From Planctomycetota bacterium (GTDB taxonomy: Bacteria > Planctomycetota > UBA11346), in contig JACDGQ010000046.1 of assembly GCA_013821615.1 (NCBI GenBank), positions 1-12,350 on the forward strand: DNA of 12,350 nt. Reading direction: 5' to 3'. Position numbers and translations under genes: made by a program. The notes under the pieces were generated by a model. The model was not told the DNA's origin and did no database searches. It saw only the letters and a program-made list of their open reading frames with translations. Below, in pieces: positions 1 through 6,434 of the stretch. Within the stretch, counting starts at the first letter, position 1. Each line of letters opens with the position of its first letter.

Positions 1-2103
1 GCGCGGCACCGGGCCGCGGTCGATGCGCTTGTTGAAGTTGCGGTCGGCGCCGTAGAGGCCGTTGAAGATCTTGCGGTTCTCCAGCCCTGAGCCCTTGTCG
101 GAGCTGCTGGCGTCCAGCGACACGTTCAGGATCTCCCAGCTGGTGGTGTCGGTGCCGGTCGGCGCGTTGCCCGGGTTGGCGTTGATGAACAGCTCGGTCT
201 TTTCCGGGTTGCGGAAGGCGAAGAGGTGGGGATCGACGAAGTCGAGGTCCCACATGCGGTCCTCCCACTTGCGGTAGGTGGTGGCGCCGCTGGCGCTGCC
301 GGTGCCGGTCATGCGCGGCCCGGCGATGGGGTACTTGCTGGCGTCGACCGGCGCGCTCGGCAGGGTCTCGAAATCCTCGTAGGACTGCCAGTCGGCGGTC
401 CAGAAGACGATTTCCCGGCACCTTTCCGAGGCGTCGAAGGGGCGGCCCAGGTTGTAGTGGTCGAGGTTGCCCATCAGTCCGCTGGGGCCGCCCGGCACGA
501 TGGTGCCGTCGAGCTTGTTCTGGCCACCCATGGGATTGGGCGGCGCTCCCAGGTACTGCGGGTTCTGGTTGACCGGGTAGATCTGACCGAGCCCGATGTG
601 GCGGATCGGCCGCGGCGAGAGCGGCCGCCACTGCGCCGCCGGTTGCGCCGCCACGCCGCTGCCGAACGCCGGGCCGGTGCCGAAGATCGTGCCGGTCAGC
701 GGGGTGGTGTACATGTCGAGCTGGAGCAGCGGGTAGTCGCTCATGATCGAGCGTTCGATCGGCCGTGGCACCGCCCAGTCGTAGGGGTAGCGCGCCGCGA
801 ACTCCATCATCAGCCGCACCGCGCGCTCGTGGTAGTAGTGGATGAGGTCGTTGGTGATCACCAGATCCGGCGCGCCCGCCCGGCCGTCGAGCGTGGCCGA
901 GCGGATGGTGATGCCGGTGGTCAGGTCGGGCACGCTGCCGCCGGGTGCGCCGGCGGTGAGCGGGAACCAGCCGGTCAGGGAGGTCGCGGCGTGGCTGAGG
1001 AAGCGCATCGCCTGCACCTGCATCCACTTCTTGTCGTCGGGCGTGCTGGGCTCGAAGGTCGGGATCGCGTTGGCCGCTGGCAGCCCCGCGGGATTCCAGA
1101 AGCTGGAGGTGATGCCCGAGCCGCCAACGAGCGACTTCTGCTGGCAGTACCACAGCGCCGCCTGGACGTAGCGGATGCAGGCGTCGCTGCTCGAGAGCGT
1201 GGTGCTGGTGCCGTCCTTGAAGTCCACCGACGACGGAGTGCCGAAGGGCAGCGGGTTGGCCGCGTAGGGCAGGAAGCCGTAGTGGGTGATGGCGCCGGTG
1301 ATGATCGGCAGATTGGAGCTGCCCGCGGGTTCGGGCCAGTCAAAGACCTTCTGCAGGTCGGGGTCGGTGCCGGGAATGGCCACGCCGGGAATGACGGCGG
1401 TCTCCCAGCAGTAGAGCCAGTCCTCGCCGACCTGCGGCCACTGGAAGATGTTCCAGTAGCCGCCGCTGGTCGCGGTGCGGACCGGCGGCAACCAGCTGTC
1501 GTTGAGGTGGATGCTGTGCAGCGGCGGCGACGGCGTGGCCACGGTATACGGCCAGTTCTTCAGCGCGAACATGTGCACGCAGTTCTGCTGCGCGTGGCCG
1601 GTGACGCCGATGATGAGCTTCTGGATCTCCTGCGGTGGCGCCTGGGTCTGCACCATCTCCTCGGTGTCGGAGGCCGCCATCGGCTGCGCGTAATAGATCT
1701 TGCCGCCGGAGCTGAGGATCTGCTGGATCTCGTCGTTGTCGCTGTCCAGTCGCTGCGCCAGGGCGGTCGGCAGGCCCATCATCCCATAGCGGTGCGAATC
1801 CAGGCGCGCCTCCAGGTCCCACGCCTGGCTGCGGTAGGCGCCGGTGCTCTCCCACAGGTCCGGTCCCTCGCTGTCGGTGGTGGCGTTGTCGGGGTGGGCG
1901 CCGTTGAACTGCTCGACCATCTCCTCGGCCTTGGCCGCGGCGTAGATCTGGAAGCGCGACAGCTGCTGGGCCTTGATGCCCATCGGGAAGAGCACCAGCA
2001 CGCTGGTCACCCCGAAGGCCAGCAAGCCCAGCGAGAGTGCGATCTCGAAGAGGGTGAAGGCGCAACGGTTCCTGCGAGCGAGGCCGCTGCCCTCTCTGCG
2101 CAT
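1..2103 (-). CDS. Large prepilin-like (type IV pilin/pseudopilin N-terminus) protein, 3' end beyond window
   Basis: The minus-strand frame is open from 2103 to the left edge, giving 701 residues with no stop, so the C-terminus is missing. Residues 1-15 are a short basic leader (MRREGSGLARRNRCA). FTLFEIALSLG then leads into a hydrophobic helix, roughly residues 16-42. This is the class III prepilin pattern: predicted cleavage before Phe16 with Glu20 at +5. The usual Gly at -1 is Ala15. The rest is a long soluble region rich in Trp, Tyr, Pro, Ser and Thr, with no domain I recognise. Over 700 residues is far longer than a pilin (about 150-200). Such large FTLxE proteins are, to my knowledge, common in planctomycete and verrucomicrobial genomes, where they probably enter a type II secretion or pilus-like assembly. 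I chose the start at 2103 because it gives a normal short leader. An in-frame ATG at 2226 would add 41 unlikely residues. Neither start has a clear ribosome binding site. Precise function is unknown. Confidence 0.82.
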   Translation of the reverse strand, partial: MRREGSGLARRNRCAFTLFEIALSLGLLAFGVTSVLVLFPMGIKAQQLSRFQIYAAAKAEEMVEQFNGAHPDNATTDSEGPDLWESTGAYRSQAWDLEARLDSHRYGMMGLPTALAQRLDSDNDEIQQILSSGGKIYYAQPMAASDTEEMVQTQAPPQEIQKLIIGVTGHAQQNCVHMFALKNWPYTVATPSPPLHSIHLNDSWLPPVRTATSGGYWNIFQWPQVGEDWLYCWETAVIPGVAIPGTDPDLQKVFDWPEPAGSSNLPIITGAITHYGFLPYAANPLPFGTPSSVDFKDGTSTTLSSSDACIRYVQAALWYCQQKSLVGGSGITSSFWNPAGLPAANAIPTFEPSTPDDKKWMQVQAMRFLSHAATSLTGWFPLTAGAPGGSVPDLTTGITIRSATLDGRAGAPDLVITNDLIHYYHERAVRLMMEFAARYPYDWAVPRPIERSIMSDYPLLQLDMYTTPLTGTIFGTGPAFGSGVAAQPAAQWRPLSPRPIRHIGLGQIYPVNQNPQYLGAPPNPMGGQNKLDGTIVPGGPSGLMGNLDHYNLGRPFDASERCREIVFWTADWQSYEDFETLPSAPVDASKYPIAGPRMTGTGSASGATTYRKWEDRMWDLDFVDPHLFAFRNPEKTELFINANPGNAPTGTDTTSWEILNVSLDASSSDKGSGLENRKIFNGLYGADRNFNKRIDRGPVPR

Positions 2104-2180
2104 GGCGCCGCGCGCATGGCCCTGGCCTGTGTGCAACGCGCAATGACCCGTCGAGGTCACGCGCGAAGATGGCGCAAGGG

Positions 2181-2195
2181 TGCCGGCGCGTGCCG
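2181..2195. repeat. Direct repeat copy 1 (TGCCGGCGCGTGCCG)
   Basis: The 15-mer TGCCGGCGCGTGCCG at 2181-2195 recurs exactly at 2851-2865 in the same orientation, 670 bp away. Both copies follow CAAGGG (2175-2180 and 2841-2846), with four extra bases (ACCG) before the second copy. The two copies bracket most of the gene-free, A+T-richer region. A chance match is possible in GC-rich DNA. Confidence 0.45.
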
Positions 2196-2850
2196 CAGGT
2201 TTTCGTTCGATGGATGCCGTAGGCATGTCAAACCGTTCCCATCCGTTGATCACAGATGCCCCTGGCAGAAAGGAACCGGACAGCGAAAATAGTCTGCTTT
2301 CCACATGTCGATGTCGCGTGCGGACGTGCTGCCGCGCGCCGCGTCCGCGATCGGACCGGCGGGGCTGCGGGCATCCATGCGGTCATCGCCTTCATCGCCC
2401 CCGTCGATGCTGAACGGTCAGCGGAATCGTCGCAAGCGCTCTGGTCAGGTTTGCGGTGGTGGTCGCCAACCGCGTCGCAAGGTCGGCCCTGGCCCAGCAT
2501 AATCGGTCGATGAAGCGGGTATCGTGCTGCCACCGGGATGTTCCATGGTTGAATGGAATGGGCGCTTTGAGCGCAGACGACCGCACGCAATGGGCCGATG
2601 GCATGCACGTGGAATGCGCTGAGTTTACCCCCCAGGATTTCCCCTGGCAAGCGGAGTTGAAAACCTACGCGTCGTTGTGGAGCCTCTCCTGAACAGCGCC
2701 CGCGTCTGTCGCGTTTCAGAAAATGATGGCGAGCAGGGGTGGACATATCCTTTCACTAAACAGGGTTATGAATTGGATACAGAATGGCGAATTCTGGAAC
2801 CGCACGTGACGTGACCGAGATGCATGGGGAGCGAACGACCCAAGGGACCG

Positions 2851-2865
2851 TGCCGGCGCGTGCCG
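2851..2865. repeat. Direct repeat copy 2 (TGCCGGCGCGTGCCG)
   Basis: This is the second exact copy of the 15-mer described at 2181-2195. It is preceded by CAAGGGACCG and lies 320 bp upstream of the DUF885 start codon. Confidence 0.45.
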
Positions 2866-2955
2866 GGCCATGGGCAAGACTCTCATCCCCGCGACGCGGG
2901 CGGATTGGACAGGGAAGTGGTGTTTCGGCGCACCCCTCACCGCACGCGCAGTATC

Positions 2956-2980
2956 CGCCCAGCGCGCCGACCGCTGGGCG
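2956..2980. other. Strong inverted repeat / hairpin upstream of the DUF885 gene
   Basis: CGCCCAGCG at 2956-2964 pairs perfectly with CGCTGGGCG at 2972-2980 across a 7-base loop (CGCCGAC), giving a 9-bp GC-rich stem. No T-run follows on either strand, so it is not a classical intrinsic terminator. It lies about 205 bp before the DUF885 start and could be a 5'-UTR structure, an operator or a factor-assisted terminator. The pairing is seen directly. The role is unknown. Confidence 0.5.
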
Positions 2981-3173
2981 ATCCGAGGAGATGCGGCTCA
3001 CGGTTCCGGCGAAGCCGTCATGGGCGCGCGAGGAGCGCTGGGCTGGTGCCAGCGAGTCATGCCACTTCTCCATCGTTGGCCCTCCGCCGGCAGCGCACCG
3101 TCCGCCAGCCTTCGACACTGGCCGACCTGCGCCGGCCGCTTAGAAACCGGTTCCTTGCCCACTCGACCCATCC

Positions 3174-3178
3174 AGGGA
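3174..3178 (+). promoter_or_regulatory. Ribosome binding site deciding the DUF885 start
   Basis: AGGGA lies six bases before ATG 3185. It supports this start over the long in-frame upstream extension, whose first ATG is at 2870. Confidence 0.55.
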
Positions 3179-3184
3179 TCGCCG

Positions 3185-4969
3185 ATGACCCCCGCGCGCC
3201 TGATCCTCCTCATCGTCGTGCTGCACGCCTGTGCCGTGGGGCTCGCCGCCGCCGAGCAGCGCGCTGACGGCGCGGAATTCGCCGACACCGTCCGCACCTT
3301 CGACGTCGAAGAGTCCACCGTCTCGCGCTTCTACAACCTGCCCTGGGCCGACGCCTGCAACGCGCGGCGGGCGCAGATGTACGCGGCTTGGCAAGTGACG
3401 CTGGCGGCGGCTGATTTCGACGCGCTGGGCGAGGCGGGCCGGATCGACTGGTTGCTGCTGCGCACCCAGCTGACCTACGAGCTCGCCAAGCTCGCGGAGG
3501 ATCGCGCGCGGTTGGCGCAACTCGCCGACCTGCTGCCGTTCCGCACGCCCGTGGCCGATCTGCTGATGGCGCGCTGGCACCATGAACAGGTCGACCAGGC
3601 GGCGGCTGCGGCGACGCTCGCGGCCATCCCCGACCAGGTCCGCCGCATCCGCGCGCGGTTGGAGCTGGGACATAAGGTCGCCGACAAGGATGCGGCCGCG
3701 GAGCATCCCCCGGCTGACGGCGTCAAGGTCGACGAGGCCGTGCCGCTGCCGATCACGCCGCTGCTGGCGCTGCGCGCGACGCAGACCATCGCGGCGATGC
3801 GCGAGGCGACCAAGGCCTGGTATGAGGCGTATGACGGGGCGCAGCCGGGCTTCTCATGGTGGATGAAGTCCCCGTACGAGCAGTCCGAAAAGGCGCTCGA
3901 CGAGTTCGTGAAATACCTGCGCGAGGACTGCGCCGGGTTGAAGGGCAAGGACGAGGATCCGCTGCTCGGCGAGGCGCTCGGCGCCGCCGGCCTGGCGCGC
4001 GACCTCGCCAAGGAGTTCCTGCCCTACACCCCGGATGAACTGCTGGCGATCGGCGAGCGCGAGTTCGCCTGGTGCGAGGCGCGCATGCGCGAGGCGGCCA
4101 AGGCGATGGGCTGCGCCGACGACTGGCATGCGGCCCTGGAGCGGGTGAAGGCGGATTCCGCGCCGCCCGGCGCGCAGGATGCGTACATCGCCAGCCAGGC
4201 CGTCGAGGCCATCGCCTTCGTCACGCAGCGCGACCTGGTCACCGTGCCGCCGCTGTGCGCGGAGACCTGGCGCATCAAGCTCATCACCAGCGACGCCCAG
4301 CGGCTGACGCCGTATGTGGCCTACGACGGCATGAACGTGCTGGCCGCCTACGCGCGCGAGGACATGAGCAACGCCGACAAGCTGATGAGCATGCGCGGCA
4401 ACAACCGCCACTTCACCCGCCTCACCACCGCGCACGAGCTGATCCCCGGCCATCACCTGCAGAGCTGGTACGCGCAGCGCTTCCGCGCCTACCGCGGCGA
4501 ATTCACCACGCCGTTCCTGGTCGAGGGCTGGGCGCTGTACTGGGAGATGGCGTTGTGGGACCTGGGCTACGCGCGTTCGCCCGAGGACCAGGTCGGCATG
4601 CTGTTCTGGCGCATGCACCGCGCCGCGCGCATCATCGTCACGCTCAAGTTCCACCTCGGGCGGATGACCCCGGCGCAGATGGTCGACTTTCTGGTCGAGC
4701 GCGTCGGGCACGAGCGCTTCGGCGCGACCAGCGAGGTGCGGCGCTACATCGGTGGCGACTACGCGCCGCTCTACCAGTGCGGCTACATGGTCGGCGGCCT
4801 GCAGCTGCGGGCACTGGCCAAGGAGCTGACCGCGACGGGGATGACCACCAAGCAGGTCAATGACGCCGTGCTGCACTGCGGGACGATCCCGGTGGAGCTG
4901 ATCCGCGCCAGCCTGCGCGGGCTGCCCCTGGGGCGGGAGACGCGGGCGGCGTGGCGGTTCGATGATTGA
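3185..4969 (+). CDS. Secreted DUF885 family metallopeptidase-like protein
   Basis: The product has 594 residues. Residues 1-24 form a signal peptide (MTPARLILLIVVLHACAVGL, then AAAE), so it should act outside the cytoplasm, probably in the periplasm. The body matches the DUF885 family (PF05960), zinc-peptidase-like proteins. The signature HELIPGHHLQ lies at residues 417-426 (His417, Glu418, His423, His424), and EGWALYWE begins at Glu447, the expected further metal ligand. The region before this is mostly helical, as is typical. Length fits the family (about 550-600 residues). The start at 3185 is supported by AGGGA at 3174-3178, six bases upstream, and by the signal peptide right after it. 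The frame is open further upstream, but that part looks non-coding. Substrate is unknown; peptide or amide cleavage is inferred from the family. The esterase gene follows 108 bp downstream on the same strand. Confidence 0.93.
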   Translation: MTPARLILLIVVLHACAVGLAAAEQRADGAEFADTVRTFDVEESTVSRFYNLPWADACNARRAQMYAAWQVTLAAADFDALGEAGRIDWLLLRTQLTYELAKLAEDRARLAQLADLLPFRTPVADLLMARWHHEQVDQAAAAATLAAIPDQVRRIRARLELGHKVADKDAAAEHPPADGVKVDEAVPLPITPLLALRATQTIAAMREATKAWYEAYDGAQPGFSWWMKSPYEQSEKALDEFVKYLREDCAGLKGKDEDPLLGEALGAAGLARDLAKEFLPYTPDELLAIGEREFAWCEARMREAAKAMGCADDWHAALERVKADSAPPGAQDAYIASQAVEAIAFVTQRDLVTVPPLCAETWRIKLITSDAQRLTPYVAYDGMNVLAAYAREDMSNADKLMSMRGNNRHFTRLTTAHELIPGHHLQSWYAQRFRAYRGEFTTPFLVEGWALYWEMALWDLGYARSPEDQVGMLFWRMHRAARIIVTLKFHLGRMTPAQMVDFLVERVGHERFGATSEVRRYIGGDYAPLYQCGYMVGGLQLRALAKELTATGMTTKQVNDAVLHCGTIPVELIRASLRGLPLGRETRAAWRFDD

Positions 4970-4971
4970 CG

Positions 4972-5001
4972 CGCGCCGCTGCGCCCCTCAACGGCGGCGT
5001 G
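4972..5001 (+). terminator. Possible hairpin after the DUF885 gene
   Basis: CGCCGC at 4974-4979 pairs with GCGGCG at 4994-4999. The stem extends by a G-T wobble and a C-G pair, with a 14-base loop. It begins three bases after the DUF885 stop. The following bases (GTCTTCC) are only weakly T-rich, so it is at best a poor intrinsic terminator, and transcription might continue into the esterase gene. Confidence 0.3.
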
Positions 5002-5077
5002 GTCTTCCGCGTAGGATGAGCATGCCCCGTGCGCCCGCTGCCGCCGTCGGTCGATCCACCATTCCAGAGACGCTCGC

Positions 5078-5932
5078 ATGAACGCACGCCTGCCCGGTCT
5101 GCTCGCGGTGGCGATCCTGGTCTGCGCTGCGTGGCCGCGCTGCGGTGCGGTCGAGACCACGGTTGCCGCCGATGTCGCTTACAAGAACGGCCCGGGCCTG
5201 AGCGACTACGAACGGACGCGCTGCGCGCTCGACGTCTATGCGCCGGTCGGCGCGAAGGACCTGCCCTGCGTGGTGTGGTTCCACGGCGGCGCGCTGACCG
5301 AGGGCGACAAGCACAGCGTCCGGGCCGGCGCCCAGGCGCTCGCGCAGGACGGCGTGATCCTCGCCGCGGTCAACTACCGCCTCAGCCCACGCGCCCAGTA
5401 TCCCGCGTATGTCGAAGACGCAGCGGCAGCGATCGCGTGGATGCGCCAGCATGCCGCCGCCTATGGCGGTGATCCCCGGCGGGTCTTTGTCGCCGGGCAT
5501 TCGGCGGGTGGCTATCTCGCGGCGATGGTCGGCGCGGACCCGCGCTGGCTGAAGCCCTACGACCTCGTCCCGCGCGACGTCGCCGGGGTGATCCCGCTCA
5601 GCGGGCAGATGGCCACCCACAACACTATCCGTGGCGAGCGCGGCCTGCCTGCCACCACCATCCTGATCGACGAGGCCGCGCCGCTGGGCCACGCCAGCAA
5701 GGACACGCCACCGTGGCTGGTGCTGTACGCCGAGCACGACATGACCCTGCGCGGCGACGAGAACCGCTACTTCGCCGCGGCCCTGCTCGCCGCCGGCCAC
5801 CCCCAGGTCGAGATCCATGAGATGGCCGGGTACGATCACGGCGGCATCGGTGGCCGGCTCGGCGAGCCGGACGATGCGGTGCGCGCGAAGATGGTGGGGT
5901 TCATCGCCCGGACGGCGCCGGCCGGCCGTTAG
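5078..5932 (+). CDS. Secreted alpha/beta hydrolase (HSL/BD-FAE-type esterase)
   Basis: The product has 284 residues. Residues 1-24 are a signal peptide (ends RCGAVE), indicating export. The mature part is a single alpha/beta-hydrolase domain. The oxyanion-hole motif HGG is at 69-71 (VVWFHGGAL). The nucleophile elbow GHSAGG places Ser142. Asp221 (YAEHDM) and His254 (YDHGG) complete the triad. NYRLSPRAQYPA, followed by a helix and an AYGGDPRR-type element, is characteristic of the hormone-sensitive-lipase group and of esterases annotated as carboxylesterase, kynurenine-formamidase-like or feruloyl-type. All key residues are present, so it should be active, probably on short acyl or sugar esters; the substrate cannot be read from sequence. 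AGAGA lies about nine bases before the ATG. The stop is three bases from the stop of the convergent BLUF gene. Confidence 0.93.
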   Translation: MNARLPGLLAVAILVCAAWPRCGAVETTVAADVAYKNGPGLSDYERTRCALDVYAPVGAKDLPCVVWFHGGALTEGDKHSVRAGAQALAQDGVILAAVNYRLSPRAQYPAYVEDAAAAIAWMRQHAAAYGGDPRRVFVAGHSAGGYLAAMVGADPRWLKPYDLVPRDVAGVIPLSGQMATHNTIRGERGLPATTILIDEAAPLGHASKDTPPWLVLYAEHDMTLRGDENRYFAAALLAAGHPQVEIHEMAGYDHGGIGGRLGEPDDAVRAKMVGFIARTAPAGR

Positions 5933-5935
5933 CCG

Positions 5936-6355
5936 TCAGCGCATGCCAGTGCGGAAGGTCTCGAACAGCTGCCAGCAGTTGTTGGCGGGCACCGTCGGAC
6001 CCGGGCCGGTGAAAGATTGGTTGAGGAATGCGTCGTAACCCGGCGTGCCGCACACCTGCGGATCATCGAGGTCGCGGAATGCCATGGTCCAGGTCGGGAA
6101 CTGCCGCTCAGCCCGATCGCCTTTCAACAGGGTCAGGCAGCCGCGGTGGCGCCGGTCGGTGGTGATCCGCTCGTAGAGGGTCGTCACAGCTTCATGTCCG
6201 CCTTCCAGGCACTGCATGAAGTTGCCGCCCTTGTAGAGCAGCATGCCGGTGATGCCGAGTGCCGCATTGGCGGCGCGGGCGCGCTCGAGCAGCTCGAGAA
6301 GGTCCTGATTGGAGAAGGGGATGGTGGCCGAGCTGACGTAGATGATGTGGAACAT
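5936..6355 (-). CDS. Stand-alone BLUF-domain blue-light photoreceptor
   Basis: The product has 139 residues, nearly all one BLUF domain (flavin-binding blue-light sensor) with a short C-terminal tail of about 40 residues, the size of PixD-type proteins. The known photocycle residues can be placed by pattern: Tyr6 (IIYVSSAT), Asn30 (AANAALGITGMLLY), Gln48 (NFMQCLEG), and Trp89 with Met91 (FPTWTMAF). It should therefore bind FAD and show the usual Tyr-Gln hydrogen-bond switch. There is no output domain, so signalling must pass through a partner protein. The start at 6355 fits the domain edge (MFHIIYVSS), but I see no clear ribosome binding site upstream. It is convergent with the esterase gene and lies 79 bp downstream of the DUF2961 stop on the same strand, separated by hairpins. 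A monocistronic unit or read-through from DUF2961 are both possible. The partner is unknown; the receiver protein at 9235-9699 is one candidate. Confidence 0.95.
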   Translation of the reverse strand: MFHIIYVSSATIPFSNQDLLELLERARAANAALGITGMLLYKGGNFMQCLEGGHEAVTTLYERITTDRRHRGCLTLLKGDRAERQFPTWTMAFRDLDDPQVCGTPGYDAFLNQSFTGPGPTVPANNCWQLFETFRTGMR

Positions 6356-6390
6356 GGCCGACGTTGTGGTTGGAGAACGAGGGATGCGAT

Positions 6391-6411
6391 GCCGTGAGTC
6401 TGCCTCACGGC
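6391..6411. terminator. Hairpin 1 between the DUF2961 and BLUF genes
   Basis: GCCGTGAG (6391-6398) pairs perfectly with CTCACGGC (6404-6411) across the loop TCTGC. In the minus-strand transcript it lies just after the DUF2961 stop and 36 bases before the BLUF start. No T-tract follows, so a terminator role is inferred from position and stem strength only. Its right arm overlaps the left arm of hairpin 2. Confidence 0.5.
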
Positions 6412-6422
6412 GGCTTCGCCGT
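6407..6422. terminator. Hairpin 2, sharing an arm with hairpin 1
   Basis: ACGGCG (6407-6412) pairs with CGCCGT (6417-6422) across the 4-base loop GCTT. Bases 6407-6411 are also used by hairpin 1, so the two structures cannot form fully at the same time. On the minus strand this one forms first, 12 bases after the DUF2961 stop codon. Confidence 0.45.
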
Positions 6423-6434
6423 CAAATCCCCACC

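Larger units (their letters stand above)
2104..3184. other. Long intergenic region without a convincing gene
   Basis: About 1.1 kb separates the divergent prepilin-like (minus) and DUF885 (plus) genes. The open frames here (for example 2228-2746 minus, 2456-2692 plus, 2784-3143 plus) translate to Arg/Pro/Ser-rich or Cys/His-scattered peptides without domain-like patterns, good start signals or family resemblance, so I call none. Composition is uneven. Around 2500-2800 is noticeably richer in A+T than the flanking genes, with the most A+T-rich stretch near 2710-2800 (TTTCACTAAACAGGG and TTATGAATTGGATACAG). A promoter or a junction with foreign DNA would most plausibly lie there. The region also holds a 15-bp direct repeat and a strong hairpin, listed separately. 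It may contain decayed coding sequence or a long divergent control region. Confidence 0.6.

Noticed and set aside
2226..2231. TTGACA on the minus strand upstream of the prepilin-like gene as a -35 box
   Set aside because: No TATAAT-like sequence lies 16-18 bases downstream, and it abuts the alternative ATG at 2226. Too weak to call a promoter.
226..2292. 688-residue open frame on the plus strand opposite the prepilin-like gene
   Set aside because: It shares codon boundaries with the real minus-strand gene and is full of Val/Gly/Arg/Ala typical of the reverse complement of GC-rich coding DNA. The minus frame has a clear prepilin N-terminus.
2456..2692. 78-residue plus-strand ORF in the gene-free region
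   Set aside because: No domain-like pattern, no ribosome binding site and no recognised family. Composition fits chance in the less GC-rich stretch.
2870..3184. N-terminal extension of the DUF885 frame back to ATG 2870
   Set aside because: It would put 105 low-complexity residues before a good signal peptide, and the ribosome binding site sits at 3174-3178.
3854..4876. 340-residue minus-strand ORF inside the DUF885 gene
   Set aside because: It is an antisense shadow of the DUF885 gene, with Arg/Leu/Val/His-biased residues and no independent signals.
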